Notes under the pieces: generated by a model
What the model was told of the DNA's origin: nothing
Databases searched by the model: none
The model's input: the letters and a program-made list of their open reading frames with translations, nothing else
NCBI GenBank assembly: GCA_031213475.1
Contig: JARUPZ010000007.1
Location: 4,769,586-4,833,585 of the forward strand
Length of the DNA stretch: 64,000 bases
Direction of reading: 5' to 3'
Origin: Nereocystis luetkeana
Taxonomy: Eukaryota; Sar; Phaeophyceae; Laminariales; Laminariaceae
Made by a program: the position numbers and the translations under genes
Part shown: positions 23,271 to 34,028 of the stretch, one piece after another
Position numbering within the stretch: the stretch's first letter is position 1
Layout: each line of letters opens with the position of its first letter

Positions 23271-24312
23271 ATAAAATACAAGGCGCTTCGCTCCGCGGGC
23301 GGCCTACGCCGCCCGCTACGCTCGCTCAGGAAGGAAAAAAGTACATCAACTTATGCGAAGCGAACAGAGGTCCACGATTGAGTTTAGCTTTTTCAAGGAT
23401 CGTAATTGCAAACCGGCGACTTGATAATGCCAAGAGTCCTGCCGCCATGCTTCAGGAAAAAACAGCTCCGACGTTAGCTTGGATGCCACATATACGCTTC
23501 GCGTCGCGGATGCCGTACGTACGTACATACCCCAGGTAGGGTACTACTACTGTCTGTACCAGGTACTCAGTTTCTTCTTTCAATATGCTCTATGTCTGTA
23601 CTGTATGTACGAAGAAAGCGAAAGCACAGCACGGCACAGCAGCAAAAACAATGAAAATGAAACCGAAAACTCGGAAAGGGAAAAAATCCCCGTCCCCTCT
23701 CGTGTAATATTTTTCTGCCTGATTGGAACACCTTACACCCGGCCGAAAAGAAGAAAAGAAAAAATCGCACAGAAGAGCTTCTCTTTCAGCCTCGTACGCC
23801 GCCCGCCCCTCTCGCGACCACCTCGCTACCGATTCGGTCCGGGTAAAGCTTTTATCACTCTCTGCCACAATCAGCCCCGTCGCCCGCCTCGCGTGAAGCC
23901 CGGTGCTCACCGTGGCCGTCGTTCGCCAGCTCGATAACGTTGGTGTTCAAACTGCACACCTCCCCCTTTCAACTTCAGCGTGGTCGCAAAAATAAGCACC
24001 GCTTGAATATTATCTTGCCCTCCCGAACGACCTTCATAACTCGTACATACTCTATCAAAAATCATAAATCGAAGCCAGACAAAGCCCGTTCATGCATCCC
24101 TCGTGTCTTGAGGCACACGCGACGCCTAGGCACGAAAGTGGCGACCGCGCTCCTTGCAACCCCCCCTCTACCCGCCAGCACCCGCTGACACCCGCGACGG
24201 TGCCGGGTCCTCCCGCGATGCCGTGCTCGGAGAACACGCACGCACACGAAACGAAAGAAGAAAAAAGGAAGAAAGTACCGAGAAAACAAAGAACTGCTGG
24301 AAAGGTCCGGCA
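23271..24312 (-). mobile_element. ~1-kb duplicated element, copy 1, with conserved open frame
   Basis: Matches 43556-44490 on the other strand over its whole length. It begins with the CAAGGCGCTTCGCTC end and a GC-rich GGGCGGC...GCCGCCC palindrome. Inside, the minus-strand frame around 23910-23770 is open and preserves the other copy's peptide, including SFTRTESVARWSREGR and AAYEAEREALL. A second conserved block (SEHGIAGGPG...GCWRVEGG) lies at 24270-24170 and changes frame at a homopolymer (7 C here, 8 G in copy 2). No initiator ATG opens the conserved frame, so it is an internal exon, a captured host exon, or a decayed TE gene. Confidence 0.55.
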
Positions 24313-24416
24313 AGTAATGAAAGGAGGCGGTTTGGAAGTGGGAGCTCTGAGAGGCCAGGGATGCACCAACGGAGCACGCTCAGGGGTTGTGATCTAAGTA
24401 TGTAGTTCTATATAAA

Positions 24417-24450
24417 GCTGAGTTTCGACGAAATTCTAGATCTCAGACCT
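24417..24450 (+). repeat. Short repeat encoding SFDEILDL, copy 1
   Basis: GAGTTTCGACGAAATTCTAG and ATCTCAGA are shared with 25629-25660, with a few substitutions. The frame here has lost the ATG. Confidence 0.5.
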
Positions 24451-24591
24451 ATGCCAATGGAAACGCGAAGTTGAAAAGGTTTTTTTCAAATATATGGCTT
24501 TAAAAAAACACCCGAAAATTTTCTCGTACCGCCGCTGTGGGGAAAAAAGAGAAAAATGTTTGATTTGTTTTTTTTACCCCAACGGCTGCAG

Positions 24592-24800
24592 GCGGCGCAA
24601 TTTGTGTTTTTCTGGTCGCAAATTGTCAGCACGGTGATCGAAACCAGCTCGTGCGACGATCGACCCTCGATCTCGACATAGACTCAGCCCACGGCCGACC
24701 CACTCGGTATCTGGCAAGCCCAACGAGTATAGATGACGGCCTCGAAGATATCAGGCGGATCCATGGTCTAGCGGGCGAGAGCTTGCCGGCGGCGTCCTAG
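24592..24800 (+). CDS. Exon-like open segment, unknown product
   Basis: A T/C-rich tract ending CCAACGGCTGCAG (AG at 24590-24591) is a strong 3' splice site. From 24594 the frame is open for 68 codons to TAG at 24798-24800. The peptide is clearly protein-like, with balanced charge and no repeats: it contains ICVFLVANCQHGDRNQLVRR, LDLDIDSAHGRPTRYLASPT and IDDGLEDIRRIHGLAGESL. I read it as the last exon of a plus-strand gene whose upstream exons I could not place. The 1-kb duplicated element directly upstream may occupy its intron, as its twin does in the SNARE gene. No family was recognised. A second frame from the same acceptor is open for 30 codons, and the minus strand is also partly open. 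Confidence 0.4.
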
Positions 24801-25008
24801 GGTATCCTCCCAAACCTGAAAAAAATACTATTTTTTGCCATTCGAGACGGATGGAGAAGTTTTGTCTTCTGTTTTGTGCAAACCAGCGGCCAAATGTTTT
24901 TTTATCACACGCCTGGTCAGCTCCCGCCACATGACACCGGCCATGGTGTGAAGACGATGACCCTAGGGTGGGTCGGAGCCCCTAACGAGCGCACTCCGTT
25001 CAGAATTC

Positions 25009-25302
25009 GTGAAGCAATCGTTGGTTTTGTTGATCGATGTCTGTCGAGGACTCGGAATCTCGCCGCTTCGAACCAAAGGTCGGCCTGAGTTTTTCTCAAG
25101 CCGATGTTGGCCCAACATCGGCCCCAGATTTGCTTTTTTCGGGCTTTTCCAAAAGTTAGGAACTTTTTTTTTTTTTCAGGTGGCCCATAGGAAGCGTGTT
25201 CTGATTTTTTTTTGGCGGGTATCTTTGAAATTCAAACTTTTAATTGCAACTTCGCTGTACCATTGGCATAGGTCTCACAGCTGTTGTTTTTCTATTCTAT
25301 AA
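25009..25302 (+). other. Open frame, doubtful
   Basis: Two plus-strand frames overlap at 24876-25302 (one with FRIREAIVGFVDRC, the other with KQSLVLLIDVCRGLGISPL). A palindrome CCGATGTTGG/C/CCAACATCGG sits at 25101-25121. Neither frame has a start or splice support that I trust. Confidence 0.15.
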
Positions 25303-26244
25303 ATATGTAGCAGGAGAGCTACATATATTCGATTAAAAAAAAACAAACATACTGTACTGTATATGTAAAATCTTCATTTCCCGGGGCTCAGTTCACTCTA
25401 ATAAATAGGAGCTCTGCATACGCTGTCCCTATATATAGGTAACGTTTCGATTGAGTATTAGCATACAAACGGGAATTGTATTTTTATTCAAGGACAGAGT
25501 GACAGACTTTGTCTTCCTCATATGGATAAGGCATGTATATCCTGCGTGAGGTTATATAAAACCCGCATCACAGTTTGCGCGATCGAAGTATGACTACTAC
25601 TGGCAGTATCACACACACCTTGCAAATATGAGCTTCGACGAAATCCTCGATCTCACAGCTCTTGACTTTAAATTTCATAAATAGACACACATACAAGGCT
25701 CCACGCCTTGTAATACGTAACACATACCTGGTAAGTTTTTTTTTTTAATGTTTAGGCGTCAGCGAAAAAACCCCGTAACCTTCCGTTACTACGTAAAACT
25801 ATGTACTGTTGATTGATCTCTAAATATATAGACGGAGCTGGCACGGGAACGCGTGGTTGACTCCAGACAATAACACGGAACTCCTCCTATATCCGAGCTG
25901 TAGAGTGACAGCCGACGACGAAGCATGCAGGTCATTATCCAGCAAACTTCCAACACAATAAACCTCCCGTTTGTCCCCCAGAATATACGCCTAAATCTAC
26001 ATCCCTTCCTTTTAATCCCAAATCAATATAGGAACTCCCTTATGTTAGATGGGACATCTCCGTCGTGTAGCTAAGCACAACCCACAACTACGTTCTGGAT
26101 TTTGTGATTACACAGTGCTAGTGTGTTATGATATTGGCGGGCGATTGCGTAACATTATGTGAGAGTGCTACCTTGATCCCGTACTGACCGCAGTTAATTA
26201 TTATTATTTTTTATTCCTCTGGCGGATTGGTAAAAATAAAGCTC
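25303..26244. other. AT-rich non-coding stretch
   Basis: No gene seen apart from the 18-codon frame at 25628-25684. Several A and T runs and one TACCTGGTA are present. Confidence 0.4.
25628..25684 (+). repeat. Short repeat encoding MSFDEILDLTA, copy 2
   Basis: ATG AGC TTC GAC GAA ATC CTC GAT CTC opens an 18-codon frame ending TAG. About 30 bp are shared with 24417-24450. From memory, short peptides of this type recur in predicted proteins of unrelated eukaryotes, which suggests a mobile or structured-RNA origin. I cannot verify that here. Confidence 0.4.
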
Positions 26245-26349
26245 TAACCCTTTTAGGACCACAGTCTCGTTTTGGGGACAATTGGGGACAAATGACTTGG
26301 AATTTGAGTGATGTGTCCCCAAAACGGGACTGGAGTTCTAAAAGGGTTA
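26245..26349. mobile_element. Hairpin element family 2, copy 3
   Basis: CTAACCCTTTTAGGACCACA...GTTTTGGGGACA on the left and TGTCCCCAAAACGGGACTGG...TAAAAGGGTTA on the right. This is the best-preserved short copy. Confidence 0.75.
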
Positions 26350-26584
26350 AGCTCACCACACTTCCACGTTCCCGTGTCGTGTTTCAATTTAACCTATAGC
26401 TCCCGCTGCAACATCAGCACGAGCTGCTGTTACTACTGGCGCTTGGGCACGTTGACCCGACCTGACTTGACCCCCGAGAGGGGCAGGTGCGGTGGAGATA
26501 GCCACCCGGAAGAGTCATCTCTCCCGGGTAGTGTGGGACTTGCGCGAGCTCACCCACTAACTTTGCGCGAGCTTCATGTTACGG

Positions 26585-28265
26585 TGTTATGGTAGCGAGT
26601 AACACAATGTTGGCGTGTTAGCGGAATTCCTTGTGGCTATCGTAACACACGTCGAGGGGATAACGTAAATGGCCCATTGAACGTTAACATTATGTTACCG
26701 TGTTAGCGACATCAGCCCGCACGGGGCAACGGGATTCTTACTTGCCACCGAAGCACCCTTTATATAGGCGGATAACGTACACGGCCAAATAAACGCGTGC
26801 AGTACAGTATGTCAAGTGCGTTATTAATAGTGATTTTTTCTACTGGTTGTGGTTATCGTAACACACGCCATATAGAGGGATGCCGTATACGGTCCATACA
26901 ACGTTAACAATATGTTGCCGTATCAGCCGCAGCAGCAGTCTGTATCGAGCGACGTTGTGTGAGGGTGCTAGCGGAAGTTTTGCTACCAGAACATACGTCA
27001 AACGGATAACATATACCTGGCATGATCGATAAAACATACCTGGTACCTGGTAAGCAATATGTTAATGTGCTAGCTCGTACTAGGTATACAATGTACGTAT
27101 GAATAGTGACACAAGTTAGCAGATAACGTCCACCCCCCAATCTAACATCAACAATGTGTTACTGTCGTGTTAGCTCGAACGTGCGAGTGTGTAGATTACG
27201 CGGTAGATGGATAACGCTACTGGCTGTGTTATAGATGGATACCGTACTGGCGGGGTTTTCAGGAAAAAAATAGGCGTCTTTTGCGGGAACCCCTCCTGAA
27301 TATCCCCTGTTTTGGGGTTTTAAAGTGTGGAGGCGTTTTTACCGGGGATGCCATGCTATCCTCCCCCCCCGGGGATATTTTTGTGGGTATCCCCTACTGG
27401 GATGTCGGCGAAATTGGATAACACGGCTACGTTATGTTACTCCGCCACGCCGGTTTACCACTGACACAGGTAACACATGTTAGATCTCGGGAAGATCCAA
27501 AGGGCAACGTAGTAACGTTACGTTAGAATAACTTCGGCCCCAACGGTAACTCAGTAACATAACATTAGACCCGAATTGATTTTTATGGTAACACGGCAAC
27601 GGATGTTACCATCAGGTCTATACTAGTGGTAACACCGTAACATAATGTTACGTATGGGCTGGCTAAGACTGTAACGTATCTAACGTACGTTAAGCGATAC
27701 CTGGTACGTTATCCGAGCCTAAGGCAATCCGGTGAGGGGTCCAGATAACGTATATAGTGCTGGCCATTGCGTTATGTTACGTTAGTGTATTAGTTGTAAT
27801 CCAATGTTATGTGTTAGTAGTGCTGGCGAACACGGTAACGTTATGCTAGGGTGTTGTGTGTAACACTCCTTCTGAGGGTAGCACTATGTTGGTGTGTTAT
27901 GTCTAGCGCTGCGTCGACAGTAACATTATGTCATCGTGTTATTAAAATAGTAAATATGCGGATATCGATCTGGGCATGTTGGAGTGATAACCTACGTGCT
28001 TGGTCAAAGCCTAATATCGTGTTACAGTGCTACAGTAGTTCAAGGACTGATCACGGCATAATGTTACTGTACCAGAGCTGGACGAGACCGAGCAGCAACA
28101 CAACGTTGAGGCGTGCGCACGTTCGTGGGTTTCCAGTTAACTCTGTGTTACCGCGTTACCGTGATCGCTCCTCCAGTGCTAACACTATGTCACAGTAGTA
28201 GTGCGAAACGACGTTCCTCTGTTAGGCATCATAACGTAGATAAGTGTTATCCGAGTGTTACGTTA
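26585..28265. repeat. 1.7-kb degenerate array of GTTAC/GTAAC palindromes
   Basis: Units such as GTAACATAATGTTAC, AACGTTATGTTAC and GTGTTAGCG recur every 20 to 60 bp over 1.7 kb with irregular spacing. The words GTTAC and GTAAC are hugely enriched. No coding frame is credible inside. The left boundary is near GAGTAACACAATG (26595) and the right near 28265 (CGAGTGTTACGTTACCCG). Confidence 0.75.
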
Positions 28266-28454
28266 CCCGACGTGTGATAAGGTCCCCCTCCGGAACGTGC
28301 CCAGGGGGGAGAGGCGCAAAAACGAATTGGAAACCATACAGCATGCGATTTCGTATCATACGCACATGATATAACACTACGAAGTTATCAAATACCAGGT
28401 GTGTGCATATTACTGCTGTACATATGGACATGCACACCATTAATAGAACCTTCT
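28266..28454. other. Non-coding spacer
   Basis: Ends with two CTATTAATAG-type palindromes next to the end of the 1.6-kb element. Confidence 0.4.
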
Positions 28455-30520
28455 ATTAATAGAACTGCACCTGCATTTTCGGGCACAAATATATATATAT
28501 ATACCTGGTATGGAAATAGTGTGGAACTGTTACTACCATTGACTGAATCATTTTCATAGATTTTCTCAATGATTCCGCCAAAATTGTATCATGTCTGTCA
28601 GTATGTGAACGCATGACCTTGTTGTGGCGCTCACGGCGAAGAACGCCTCTTCCGCACAAAAACCGAGGACTGCCGAGATGAAAAAAAAAAAGGCTTGAAA
28701 GCACCCCACGCGTGACACACGGCGCACACCATACACACGCGTGGCACACGGAACACACCAGCACAGCAGTGGGATAGTATTTGCATAAATAGGAAATGAT
28801 GCACCGAAGAAAGGGCTGGAACTTTCTTATCACACTCGGCTGCCCACGAAAACCGCCCTGCAGGACCAGCAGCGACACAGCAGCATGTATCACACAACAG
28901 CAGAGACCCCCAGCTTTACATGTCGCATGGTCCGACAAAAAAAACAATTACTGTACGTATCATAGGAAGCCCCAGCAATACAGCGCGGACAAAACTACCG
29001 CACGCGCGTGATTATGTTGCTTCCTGCTCTGCTGGCGGGCGGCAGGCGTGTATAGCGTTGCACCCAGCTGGTTGTAGCACGCGCCCTGCACTGCTCATGT
29101 GCGGTTTTGTTTTCTGTGGTGTCTGGGGTACGTACATGATACAAAAAGAAAAGTAAAAAAAGAAAATACATGATCTGTGGGAGGATCGAACTCGCGCCTT
29201 CAAGTCCAATATCGGGCATCGTGACCATTTTACTATTGTAGCAATGATAACCCTTTTAGGACCGCAGCCCCATTTTGGGGACAAACCACTTAATTATTGT
29301 TGAGTGGTTTTAAAGGGTGGTTGGGCGGGAGAATTTACAAACACCTGGCCCAGCGAGCGACTGCTGTCCGGGTGCAAGCCACGGCCCTGTCTGTTCGCGT
29401 GTTCTACCAGTCTGCCAGCACTGTTCCGTGCGGTATCCACTTGGTAGTCCCACAAGCGCGATTAACCACCCAATGCCAGCAGCTGCTGTCAAAGCGACCT
29501 ACGTACTACTGATACGTATCCAGCCAAAGAATATGAACCATAACGCCTAATTCTCTCTACAACAGCAAACCGCAGATTATTATCATATCGGTTCCCGATC
29601 CCTCCTAATATTTTCCATTTTATTTTAGTGGTTTGTCCCCAAAATGTGACTGTGGTCCGAAAAGGGTTTTCACAAAGGTTTATATTACCTGGGTATTGTT
29701 CTTCGCGGCGCGCACGCCACACCGCACACACAAGCACATCAGAAGAGAGAGAGAGGTGGTGACGACAGATGACGGACGCCAGCCTCCGACAAAGCAATTA
29801 GCCATCGCAGTACGCCACGGGAACTGCGACACGCGCGTGGTCTGGCCCGCTGCTGCTTGTGCTGCCAAGCAGGGTTGTAACGTTGTTTGTGTTCTGCCCA
29901 TGCATGTCGTCTGATGCCTACATTACTGGGGTGTGCCTCGGCCAACAAAAACAACACATCAAAAATATAAGGCCCATTGAGGTTCTCATATTAAATTTAA
30001 ACGGTGCTTACATTTCCGTCCAGAGTGTGCGTGGAACTGTCTCACACAGAGCAGCGGCAAAGAGAGGTAGACGGGGGAATACGGGCCGCAGGCTCGGATC
30101 AACACAACCAGCCACAGCAGTACAGCGCAATTGGGCGTGTCGCACACGCACGGCGCATGGGCTCTGTGTATCTTATCTGTCGTCTACTTGGTATATTTCT
30201 AGGCTGTGTGCTCATGAAATCTTATTAATAGGGGAAAATACGTATAACATTTTACCCGTACGTGCGGACAAAACAAGGCCTCTCCTACTGAAAATAGCGA
30301 AATTGTGTTACCCATTCCCGCCCGGGGAAAAAATTAGAGGAGTTCCCACGCACTCCCGAGAGCATGGCTCGCGCCCGGAATCTTGACCATTGTGCCCGGA
30401 CGGGGTTCCCGCCTCGACTACTTAGCATTTTGCCAAAAAGTGCTCGCACGAAGAGAACTACCCGACAAAAAGCGAAAAAAATCACAAACATAACTATGCA
30501 TAAACATACGTAACTCTTTG
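28455..30520 (-). mobile_element. 1.6-kb dispersed element, copy 2 (with nested insertion)
   Basis: Collinear with 16005-17600 in reverse: 30520-29950 matches its first third, 29930-29690 the middle, and 29235-28455 the last half, including the tRNA-like GGCGCGAGTTCGATCC at 29185-29200. The gap 29248-29668 is an inserted family 2 composite. Confidence 0.7.
29248..29668. mobile_element. 420-bp family 2 element nested in the 1.6-kb element
   Basis: The left arm AACCCTTTTAGGACCGCAG...TTTTGGGGACAAACCAC and the right arm AGTGGTTTGTCCCC...GGTCCGAAAAGGGTT are inverted. The interior (29325-29620) is shared in part with 11755-11835. So family 2 has a longer form with internal sequence, and the ~80-105 bp copies look like deletion derivatives. 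Confidence 0.6.
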
Positions 30521-30589
30521 AGAAAAGAGCAGGCCTAAGCGCGGAACGCAATCAACAATCACCCCCCACGGGCCACTATTAATAGGTAC

Positions 30590-31910
30590 CTAATGGACAG
30601 TATTGCAATACGTACACACAAGCAGTGGATCCAAACACACACAGCAGTGGATCCGCACACAAGGATTGCTCACCATATGTTCGAGAAAATGGTTGACACA
30701 CACACTGCTGTGTACGAGATGAATATGACTAACTCTAACTCTAAGCCAATCAGAGCAACCCTACCCCCGAGCCTAAGCCAATCGGACCAAATCTCGAACA
30801 GGTTGTAAGCTCTACTGCCAAATATACATCTACTTACGAACATGGTGTGGCTGGTTGTTGAGCATCTCGTTCCCTTCAGGGATGTAGGTAGAGTGTAGAG
30901 ACTTCAAAACTCAAAACTGCAACTGCTGCTGGGCTTTTCGTTTTGTGTTGACCTAGAGACTAGAGACTTCAGATTTTCAACTGCTGGTGGGCCGTTCATT
31001 TTTTTTTCACGTCAGCAAAACGTCACCGCTGTTTTCTTTTTCACGTATTGTTTTCCAGACCCGGCATTTGTTTACGCTGACCGTACAGCGGTTCAATGCT
31101 GAAACCAGAGGCAGTGCGCGGTGTGTGGAAGCTTTGGCATGCTAGAGCAGAGGCTGATGCCCCTGATGTAGACTGCTCACAGCAGCAGCAGCAGCAGCAG
31201 TGCCTGATATGTGCAAGTTCCATGCGAGACTAGAAGTTGTCGCTGCTGCTGATGCTGCAGTTCCTCGTAGCGGACACTGCTGCTGCTCTGCTGCTGCTGC
31301 CGCGTTGATGCTGCTGCTGTGCGGTGTCTCAGCTGTCCCAAAAATATTTTTTTCGCGCTATAGCTCCTGCAGCTACACTCTGCGCATACTGTTGTCGCTC
31401 CTTGTGCGGTTTTGCTGCTGCTGTGTCGTCTCCGCTGCTTGTTGTTGCTGCTGCTCCTTCTCCTGCTGTTTCCGCGGCGCTGTCTCAGCAGTTGCCACTA
31501 CTGCAGCTGCTGCACGCTACAGGAAAAATATTTTAGGTGTTTTTTCTCTTTATTTTTACTGCGCACTTCCTAAATGTGTTTGTTTGGCGCAATCCACAGA
31601 GCAATTCCTTTTCTTTGTTGCATACGTGGCTTTTAGTCTGCCGCAGTGCGCAATATCCACGTGCGTATTGTTTTCCACAGCAGCAGCATTATATTTTTAT
31701 TTAGAGTGTAGACTGACTGCAGCAGCAGCACCACTGCCGTCCGATATCGGGGAAGCTTCCACATGCATTTTTTCCCAATTGATGCTGCCGCTGCGTAAGC
31801 TGCTGGCGCTGTCTTAGCTGCGGTGTCTGTCGCTGCTGCTGCGCTGTCTCTGCTCTATATAGACTGCTGAGAGCAGCAGCCGCAGCAGCAGAGCGTGCCC
31901 AGTGTTTGGA
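30590..31910. repeat. CTG/CAG-rich region
   Basis: Dense CTG/CAG trinucleotide runs, mainly 31180-31310, 31400-31520 and 31700-31880, with a ~100-bp duplication of AGACTTCA...CTGCTGGTGGGC at 30900-31000. A 205-codon Ser/Cys/Leu-rich frame (31200-31817) follows the triplets and is not accepted as a gene. Confidence 0.6.
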
Positions 31911-32216
31911 AGGTCCTACTGTATGTTGCGCGCAACCAAAGGTGAAAAAAATGACGAAATTCCTATATTATGAGCTGTTTTCAGGCTACTGTAGCACAGC
32001 GCAATCTTGACGCACAGCAGTATTGTTTTCTCGAAACTTCTTTCGGATTGATTATGAGTGATCAGCGTTGAAGATAGCGCTGCCTGCGCATTGACAGATG
32101 ACAATTACACAGCAGAGACAACATTTACCTTCGGGGGTGTACGCAACAAATATGTAATAAGACAATATATGGGCTAATTGTACGTCACCACCTGTCAGCT
32201 TCTGGCAGCTAGCGTA

Positions 32217-32320
32217 TTACGGGGGACTATAGTAAATAGGACCTACGGTACCCACATAAACCTATATGTTTACCTATTTTTACTTACAATATTTGGCCCT
32301 ATTTACTATGATCCCCCGTA
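32217..32320. mobile_element. TA-flanked MITE (family 1), copy 9
   Basis: TA + TTACGGGGGACTATAGTAAA on the left and TTTACTATGATCCCCCGTA on the right. The right terminal A and TA duplication are lost. Confidence 0.8.
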
Positions 32321-32539
32321 TCCGTCGCACCTACAAGCTATTAATAGTTATACCAAAAAGCTAGCCCAGTCGAACCGACCACCTGGTACAAAAACTTACT
32401 TGTATCTATAACCACCCCACCCTTGCGGCACCCCACACCCCATGCGTCCGAAGGGGAAGCTCGTACTGGGTACGAGCTCTTCAGTTCAGCAGCCCCCCGT
32501 CAGATTCATTTCGCTCAAAAGTGCAACTCTTATCCTGGC

Positions 32540-32660
32540 ACGGTAGAGTTGCACCCCGTCTGACCAAGAACCGGGTACCCGGAACCGTCGGAACCGGGAC
32601 TGTCCCGGTCCAACTCACGGAATCGCGGGTATTTGTACCCCGGGTACCCGTTAATTGTGC
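32540..32660. repeat. GGGTACCC-rich block 1
   Basis: AACCGGGTACCCGGAACC, GGAACCGGGA and CCCCGGGTACCCG. Related to 33590-33730 in inverted orientation. Confidence 0.55.
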
Positions 32661-33019
32661 TATACGGAGCTCCCAAGACTGGGATATACATTGATTCATA
32701 CATACACTGTGCTCCTAGACTCTCGCCTCTCGCCCCTATATACTACAAAGAAAGACGTCCGGTGCCTTTTTCTCGTTTTTTTGTTGTTTTTTGGTCCGGG
32801 TGCGATCGATTCTTGTGTGCTTGTGTGGCAGGGTGCAGGTTGCATTGATTGTTTTTTTTCGCTGAGGGTTCGGGTTTTGAGCGGTTGCTGGACTTTTCAT
32901 GCAACACGAAATACTTTATTAATGTCTAGCAGGGTAGCCGCTCTTGTTTATGTTACCTGGGATATGTTTTGGTGTTGTTCTTGGACCTTCTCCCGGCATT
33001 CAGAAGCCCCAACCTTTCG

Positions 33020-33103
33020 ATGTGTTGCTGTCCGCAGAGAGACTATTAATAATGCGATTGCGGAAATGAGATCGAAGACCATGATTTCCCCGCGGGGTTG
33101 ATG
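33020..33103 (+). other. Possible short terminal exon
   Basis: TGTTGCTGTCCGCAG is a good acceptor, and the following frame (ETINNAIAEMRSKTMISPRG) ends at TGA about 63 bp later. The opposite strand is also open and offers a CAG/GTAACA donor. I cannot decide the strand, and no partner exon was found. Confidence 0.15.
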
Positions 33104-33489
33104 TTGGATGTTTGATGAGATGAAGTGGGCGGATATCGGTCTGAATTGTTATATTTTGGGGTGTTACTTACAGCGAGGTCTGTTTTGATACGTATGTGTC
33201 TTTTTCGTTACAGCAGCAGTGTGGGCGAAGGTTTCCCCAGCATTTCTTAGTTCCTCCAGGTTCCTCTGTTCATTACTGCTTTTTCGCTGTTTCTGGCTGT
33301 TGGTTTTTGTCGCGCGATTTGTTTGATGCAAGCAATTATATTCGATTAATTTTCCTGATGACTTGACGAGCGAAATAAGGGGTAGAAGGAAAATACCCCT
33401 ATTTGCCCTCTGCGTTCTTTCTGGCATGGTTCATCGAGCGAGACGAAATCAAGTCATGCCCTCCCACCTTCCGCATTACCACGCCGTCG

Positions 33490-33730
33490 CTCAAACGCTA
33501 AAAGGGGGGAGCAAAAAGCGTACGGTAACCCGTAACCCCGGTACCCTGGTACCCGTGTCCGCCTGACCATGCCGCCGCTCAAACGTTAAAAGGGGAGCAA
33601 ATAGTGCAACCCGGGTACCTGGGTACCCGTGTCTGCCGGGACCCGGGTATCCGGTTCCGGTTCCGGCTCGACCCCCCCCCACCCGGTCGGGTACCCGGTT
33701 CCAAATTTTGGGGCCGGGTTGCAACTCCAC
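33490..33730. repeat. GGGTACCC-rich block 2 with ~97-bp direct duplication
   Basis: GCTCAAACGYTAAAAGGGG followed by AGCAAA and GGTACCYKGGTACCCGTGTC occurs twice (33488 and 33575). GGTTCCGGTTCCGG and CGGGTACCCGG follow. Confidence 0.6.
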
Positions 33731-34028
33731 AGGACGGGCCACAAGACATGCGAGTACCAAAACATTCAAAATTCTAACACACCAAAGTTTAAAAACACAA
33801 AAACTACCTACTCGTACAGCAGTATGATACCTGGTACCAGGTATACACGTAAAAATAAACTCTGGTAAATACACGAGTATTTTCAAAACTATGTACGTCT
33901 TATACTTGAAGTACCTGGTATAATATATACCAGGTACCAGGTACCAGGCATATATGAAAATGTCTTTACCTGGTATATAAGAATATCAAGATATGAGGCG
34001 CGCATACGAATCACCAGGAGTCGCTCAC

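Noticed and set aside
29170..29240. Possible tRNA gene on the minus strand
   Set aside because: The box-like words are shared with 16860-16925 inside the 1.6-kb element. There is no complete cloverleaf, so it is treated as element sequence.
31200..31817. 205-codon Ser/Cys/Leu-rich frame
   Set aside because: It follows CTG/CAG triplet runs. There is no domain, start context or splice support.
33164..33300. Minus-strand charged segment (NEQRNLEELRNAGETFAH) as a third exon of the membrane-protein gene
   Set aside because: The phase would fit, but the required acceptor (AAAAAGCAG) lacks a pyrimidine tract, and the plus strand offers good acceptors at the same place.
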